The notes beneath the pieces are model-generated. The model made no database searches and was not told where the DNA came from. It saw only the letters and a list, made by a program, of their open reading frames with translations. The position numbers were made by a program, and so were the translations under genes. A DNA stretch of 64,000 bases, from assembly GCA_020633955.1 (NCBI GenBank), contig JACKCP010000013.1, positions 15,165 through 79,164 on the forward strand. Direction: 5' to 3'. Source of the stretch: Desulfobacteraceae bacterium (GTDB taxonomy: Bacteria > Desulfobacterota > Desulfobacteria > Desulfobacterales > JACKCP01). Positions 59,880-64,000 of the stretch are shown here, piece by piece (the stretch's first letter is position 1; every line of letters starts with the position of its first letter).

Positions 59880-61211
59880 ATGGTTACAATTATTTCATTT
59901 GTGATAGTCCTCGGTATTTTAATTTTTGTTCATGAATTTGGACATTTTATTGCAGCAAGATTATGCGGAGTTGGTGTTGAAAAATTTTCAATTGGATTTG
60001 GGCCTAAGGTTTTCGGATGGAAAAGAGGCGAGACCGACTACATGCTTTCTGCAATCCCGCTTGGCGGATATGTTAAAATGATAGGCGAAGAACCAGATGC
60101 TCCATTAACTGAAGATGAAAAAGAATACTCTTTCACCCACAAGGAAGTATGGAAAAGATTTATAATTGTTGCTGCAGGCCCTTTTTTTAATTTTTTTCTT
60201 GCCATTGTTTTATACTTTGGATTGTTTTTATTTTACGGCACCTATTTTTATCCTCCAGTAATTGGGCAGACTGAGCCTGGAACACCTTCCTATGAAAGGC
60301 TTGGTATTGGAGATGAAATTGTATCAATAAATGATAATGAAATTACCTCATGGTCTGAACTTGAAAAAAAAATAGAAAAATCAAAGGGAAACGATTTGAT
60401 TTTAAAGGTGAAAAGGGGAAATGATTTAAACGAAGTAGTATTAAAGCCGGTTCTTCTTGATTCAGAGTCTATATTTGGAGAAAAAATAAAAAAATATTCA
60501 ATCGGGGTAAAACCATATCTTCCTCCTGTGATTGGCAGTATTGCACCTGATTCACCTGCTCTTAAGGCTGGAATTGAGCCGGGTGACAAAATCATCGAGA
60601 TTAATTCTCAAAAGATTACTACCTGGTATGATGTTTCAGATGCAATATCCAGGTCTGAATCTGCAATTGAGCTTGTTTTTGAAAGAGACAATGAATTAAT
60701 AAAAAAGACCATTCAGCCGGAAATAAAGGAGCTGAAGGATCATCTTGGGAAATCATTTGAGAGAAAACTGATAGGAATTGCAGCAAAGGATATTTCAAAA
60801 CATAAGAAAGCAGGTCCTCTTACTGCAATGTCAGAAAGTCTTAGCCAGACATGGAAGGTTATTGAGCTTACATTTGTTGGTATAGTGAAAATGATAGACG
60901 GTACAATTTCAAAAGACAATCTTGGCGGGCCAATCATGATTGCACAGATGGCTGGCGACCAGGCAAAACAGGGGCTTACAAGTTTTCTGATTTTTATATG
61001 CCTCATAAGCATAAACCTGGGGCTTTTAAATCTTTTGCCAGTACCTGTTCTTGATGGTGGACATCTTATGTTTTTTTTAATAGAGATGGTGACAGGGAAA
61101 CCGGTCAGCATAAAAGTAAGGGAAGTTGCACAGCAGATAGGGCTTTTCCTTCTTCTTACCCTTATGGTTTTTGCTTTTTACAATGATATTTTAAGATTAT
61201 TTTCAAATTAA
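59880..61211 (+). CDS. rseP: RIP zinc metalloprotease RseP
   Basis: The 443-residue membrane site-2 protease has HEFGH (HExxH) near residue 18 in the first helix, FSIGFGPKVFGWKRGETDYM, two tandem PDZ domains (about 115-290) and the second metal motif LNLLPVPVLDGGHLMFFLIE. It cleaves anti-sigma factors such as RseA in the sigmaE envelope-stress pathway. The cdsA-dxr-rseP order is conserved. purL starts 19 bp downstream. Confidence 0.96.
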   Translation: MVTIISFVIVLGILIFVHEFGHFIAARLCGVGVEKFSIGFGPKVFGWKRGETDYMLSAIPLGGYVKMIGEEPDAPLTEDEKEYSFTHKEVWKRFIIVAAGPFFNFFLAIVLYFGLFLFYGTYFYPPVIGQTEPGTPSYERLGIGDEIVSINDNEITSWSELEKKIEKSKGNDLILKVKRGNDLNEVVLKPVLLDSESIFGEKIKKYSIGVKPYLPPVIGSIAPDSPALKAGIEPGDKIIEINSQKITTWYDVSDAISRSESAIELVFERDNELIKKTIQPEIKELKDHLGKSFERKLIGIAAKDISKHKKAGPLTAMSESLSQTWKVIELTFVGIVKMIDGTISKDNLGGPIMIAQMAGDQAKQGLTSFLIFICLISINLGLLNLLPVPVLDGGHLMFFLIEMVTGKPVSIKVREVAQQIGLFLLLTLMVFAFYNDILRLFSN

Positions 61212-61230
61212 CATAACAGGAGCACGGCAC

Positions 61231-64000
61231 ATGATCTACAGGCTGGAAACAGCTCTTAAAAATTCTCTCAAAGATCCGGAAGGAGAAAATTTAAGAAAAA
61301 AGGCAAAGGATTATTTTAATATAGAACTTGAAAAGGTAAGGACAATTAATGTTCTGCTTTTTGATCTTCCCATATCAAAAACAGAGTTTGAATTTGTGTC
61401 TAAGGAAATTTTTTCAAATCCTGTTACTGAAAATTATTCATTTTCAAATATTGACGAAGATTTTGATTTCTGCATAAGAGTCGGTTTCAGACCGGGAGTG
61501 TGCGATACAGCAGGCAATACTGCAGTTGAAGCGATTTCAGATATTTTGTCAAAACAGTTTCCAAAAGACTGCGGAGTTTACACAGGAAAAAGATACTGCA
61601 TAAAAGGCAGAGATCTTACAACTGAAAAAATTGATCTTCTTGCGTCTGAACTTCTTGCAAACGATACAATCCAGTCATGGAATATTTATTCAAGGGAATC
61701 TGTATTAAAGAACGGTTATCCAAAGGAAATGATCCCAAAGGTAATTTTAAATCATGAGCCTGAAGTTCAGGAAATCAGGTTTTCAAGTGATGAAGAGCTT
61801 AACAGGATCAGCAGTGAAAGAAACCTTGCCTTAAATCCAAATGATGTTCCTGTAATAAGAGAATATTTTTTCGATGAAAAAGTAATTTTAAAAAGAAAAG
61901 AATTCAATCTTTCAAATCCAACAGACCTTGAACTTGAATTTATTGCACAGGCAAGAAGCGACCATTGCAATCACAATACTTTTCAGGGAAAATTTTATTA
62001 CAAAGATAAAGATACAGGTGAAGAATATGTAATAGACAATCTTTTCAAAACCTGTATCAAAGAGCCTACAATCAAGCTTAAAAACGAACTTGACTGGGTT
62101 GTTTCAGTTTTGTGGGACAATGCTGGCTCTGCTGTTTTTGATGATACATACAATTATACAATTACCGGAGAAACCCATAACTCCCCTTCAAACATGGAAG
62201 CCTACGGCGGTTCTCTTACAGGAATTGTAGGTGTTTACAGAGATCCCCTTGGAACAGGCCTTGGTTCAAAGCTTATAATGGGAAGTTATGGATTCTGCAC
62301 AGGTTTACGGGATTACAGCGGGGAGCTGAAACCAAAACTTCACCCGAGAAGACTTCTTGACGGAATTATTGAAGGTGTAAAAGACGGTGGAAACAAAAGC
62401 GGTGTTCCAACAACTTTTGGTCAGGTCTATTTTGACAACAGATATATTGGAAAATGTCTTGTATATGTTACAGCTCTCGGACTTATGCCAAAGGAAGTAA
62501 ACAACAAACCATGTCATGAAAAAAAGACATCTCCGGGTGAACTTATAGTAATGTGCGGAGGAAGGGTTGGAAAAGACGGAATTCACGGTGTAACAGCCTC
62601 TTCAGAAACTTTTTCTGAAAATACTCCTGCAGGTCATGTTCAGATTGGAGATCCGTACACACAAAAGAAAATGCACGATTTTCTTCTTGAAGCAAGGGAT
62701 CTTGGACTTATGACATTTATAACAGACAACGGAGGCGGAGGTCTTTCATCTTCAATCGGAGAATCTGCAAGATTAAGCGGAGGGTGCGTTGTAAATCTTG
62801 AAAAGGTTCCGCTTAAATACGAAGGTCTTGACCCTTGGGAAATCTGGATTTCAGAGTCACAGGAAAGAATGACTGCTGCTGTTACAAAGGAAAATATTGA
62901 TAAATTCCTTTCACTCTCAGCAAAGCATGAGGTTGAATCAACTGTAATCGGAGAATATACAGATTCGGGAATGCTTCATGTTAAATGGAATGAAGATACA
63001 ATTGCATATGTAGATATTGATCTTCCTGAAAAAGGTTTTCCCCAGTGGATTTTTGAAGCAGAGTGGTCATCTCCCAAATCAAGGGGAATGACTGAGCCTG
63101 TAATTACACCTCCAAAGGATTATAACAGTCTTTGTCTGAAACTTATTTCTTCTCCCAATATGTCTTCCAAAAAATGGATAACAAGACAATATGATCACGA
63201 AGTTCAGGGAACAAGCGTGATCAAGCCTCTTACTGGAGTTAACAGAAATGTTCCATCCGATGCGTCAGTAATAAGGCCTAATCTTGAAAGTGAAAAAGGT
63301 CTTTTATTCACCCAGACAATAAATCCCGGATTTTCAGATATTGATACTGATAACATGACAAGACTTGTTGTTGACGAAGCATTCAGAAGGCTTGTTGTAA
63401 CAGGAGCAGACCCTGAAAAAATAGGGGGTGTTGATAATTTCTGCTGGCCTGCAATAACATATGATGAAAAAACAAATCCTGACGGAAAACTAAAGGCCGC
63501 AAAACTTGTAAGATCTTGTCTTGCACTGAAAGATATCTGCCTTGAATACAAGGTTCCTCTTCTTTCAGGAAAGGACAGCATGTATGTTGACGGACATTTA
63601 AAAGGGCCTTACGGAGAGACAAGAAAGGTTTCAGCACCGGAATCCCTGCAGTTTTCAGCAACAGGGGTAATGGATGACTGTAAAAAAGCTGTAACATCAG
63701 GATTTAAATTTTCAGGCGACAGAATCTATCTTCTTGGAAAAACCTTTGACGAGCTTGGAGGCTCTGAATTTTACAGCCTTTTAAATGAAAAGGGCGTAAA
63801 TATACCCAAAGTTGATCAGAAAACAAACCTTGAGATTTATAAAAAATATTTTAATGCAAATCAAAAGGATCTGGTCAATTCAGGTAAATCACTTGGAAAA
63901 GGCGGACTTTTTACAGCACTTGCATTTTCTTCCATTGCAGGAGGCTTTGGAGCTGAAATTTACCTTGACAAGGTTTTAAAAGATGAGAGTCTTGAAGATT
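61231..64000 (+). CDS. purL: Phosphoribosylformylglycinamidine synthase, PurS-PurL-type chain (cut by window end)
   Basis: The open frame runs from ATG 61231 (AGGAG 8 nt upstream) to the end of the window without a stop, about 923 codons. The N-terminal ~90 residues resemble a PurS half (MIYRLETALKNSLKDPEGEN), followed by a second similar half and a linker. The PurL body follows: ARSDHCNHNTFQGKF (catalytic His region), TGETHNSPSNMEAYGG, ITDNGGGGLSSSIGESARLS and PLLSGKDSMYVDGHLKGPYG. It converts FGAR to FGAM in purine synthesis. Whether a glutaminase domain is attached lies outside the window. Confidence 0.92.
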   Translation, partial: MIYRLETALKNSLKDPEGENLRKKAKDYFNIELEKVRTINVLLFDLPISKTEFEFVSKEIFSNPVTENYSFSNIDEDFDFCIRVGFRPGVCDTAGNTAVEAISDILSKQFPKDCGVYTGKRYCIKGRDLTTEKIDLLASELLANDTIQSWNIYSRESVLKNGYPKEMIPKVILNHEPEVQEIRFSSDEELNRISSERNLALNPNDVPVIREYFFDEKVILKRKEFNLSNPTDLELEFIAQARSDHCNHNTFQGKFYYKDKDTGEEYVIDNLFKTCIKEPTIKLKNELDWVVSVLWDNAGSAVFDDTYNYTITGETHNSPSNMEAYGGSLTGIVGVYRDPLGTGLGSKLIMGSYGFCTGLRDYSGELKPKLHPRRLLDGIIEGVKDGGNKSGVPTTFGQVYFDNRYIGKCLVYVTALGLMPKEVNNKPCHEKKTSPGELIVMCGGRVGKDGIHGVTASSETFSENTPAGHVQIGDPYTQKKMHDFLLEARDLGLMTFITDNGGGGLSSSIGESARLSGGCVVNLEKVPLKYEGLDPWEIWISESQERMTAAVTKENIDKFLSLSAKHEVESTVIGEYTDSGMLHVKWNEDTIAYVDIDLPEKGFPQWIFEAEWSSPKSRGMTEPVITPPKDYNSLCLKLISSPNMSSKKWITRQYDHEVQGTSVIKPLTGVNRNVPSDASVIRPNLESEKGLLFTQTINPGFSDIDTDNMTRLVVDEAFRRLVVTGADPEKIGGVDNFCWPAITYDEKTNPDGKLKAAKLVRSCLALKDICLEYKVPLLSGKDSMYVDGHLKGPYGETRKVSAPESLQFSATGVMDDCKKAVTSGFKFSGDRIYLLGKTFDELGGSEFYSLLNEKGVNIPKVDQKTNLEIYKKYFNANQKDLVNSGKSLGKGGLFTALAFSSIAGGFGAEIYLDKVLKDESLED

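Noticed and set aside
1..64000. Search by eye for tRNA and rRNA genes
   Set aside because: No cloverleaf with a GTTC-type T loop and no rRNA-like GC-rich segment was found in any intergenic gap.

Overview
The window is an AT-rich bacterial chromosome segment, densely packed with core genes. It looks like a Gram-negative sulfate-reducer-type bacterium of the Desulfobacterota, probably a low-GC member of the Desulfobacterales. This rests on several clues: an adenylate kinase whose LID carries the Cys-X5-His-X15-Cys-X2-Cys metal site described in Desulfovibrio gigas; a DUF4911 gene next to miaB; a DUF4416 gene; the yicC-remA-gmk and coaE-rho-rpmE-prfA-prmC orders; an rpsB-tsf-pyrH-frr-uppS-cdsA-dxr-rseP block; and outer-envelope genes (rseP, lipoproteins, a sugar-nucleotide dehydratase). 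The genus cannot be fixed from sequence reading alone. No rRNA, tRNA, prophage or CRISPR array was seen.

Layout. 1-12.3 kb: a partial DjlA-type co-chaperone, a PglF/CapD-type membrane dehydratase, gatB, a DUF2065 gene, carD, rluD-cutA, an IscA-like gene, recJ, DUF4911-miaB and a bifunctional nuclease. 12.3-17.5 kb: a divergent phasin-like/phaR pair with two TGC/GCA dyads in the shared region, a K+ channel, a phosphate-binding-like protein, a lipoprotein, and moaE/moaC. 17.6-26.6 kb: a chemotaxis-type signalling cluster with receivers, STAS, CheA, MCP, CheW, CheY and CheD. It includes a receiver lacking its phospho-acceptor Asp and a kinase lacking its phospho-acceptor His, and has no CheR or CheB. 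26.6-34.2 kb: hisC-cmk-rpsA, sppA, a YciO-like gene and guaB. 34.3-43.8 kb: dnaE followed by a tight biotin operon (bioF, BioH-like esterase, bioC, bioD, bioA, fabG), then Trm112 and DUF4416 genes. 44-50 kb: yicC, remA, gmk, rlmB; and on the minus strand folC, rpsU, adk. 49.6-64 kb: coaE, rho, rpmE, prfA, prmC, then rpsB through rseP and a PurS-PurL-type gene cut by the window end.

The most unusual non-coding feature is a set of decayed, dispersed palindromic elements filling many of the larger intergenic gaps. Family A is about 165 bp, with GTAA-type inverted ends and internal paired arms. One copy (14501-14665) is flanked by a perfect 8-bp direct repeat, the signature expected of an IS66-type non-autonomous element (MITE). 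Family B is about 120-145 bp and reads as one long imperfect hairpin, present in at least eight copies in both orientations. A and B are adjacent at 14.5 and 28.5 kb and fused at 46.8 kb. A third, unrelated palindromic element lies at 4201-4335.

Several genes were found outside long-ORF calling or needed corrected starts: the 58-aa Trm112 gene, the open-ended purL, and starts for miaB, phaR, rpsA, rpsB, prmC, coaE, moaC and rpsU.
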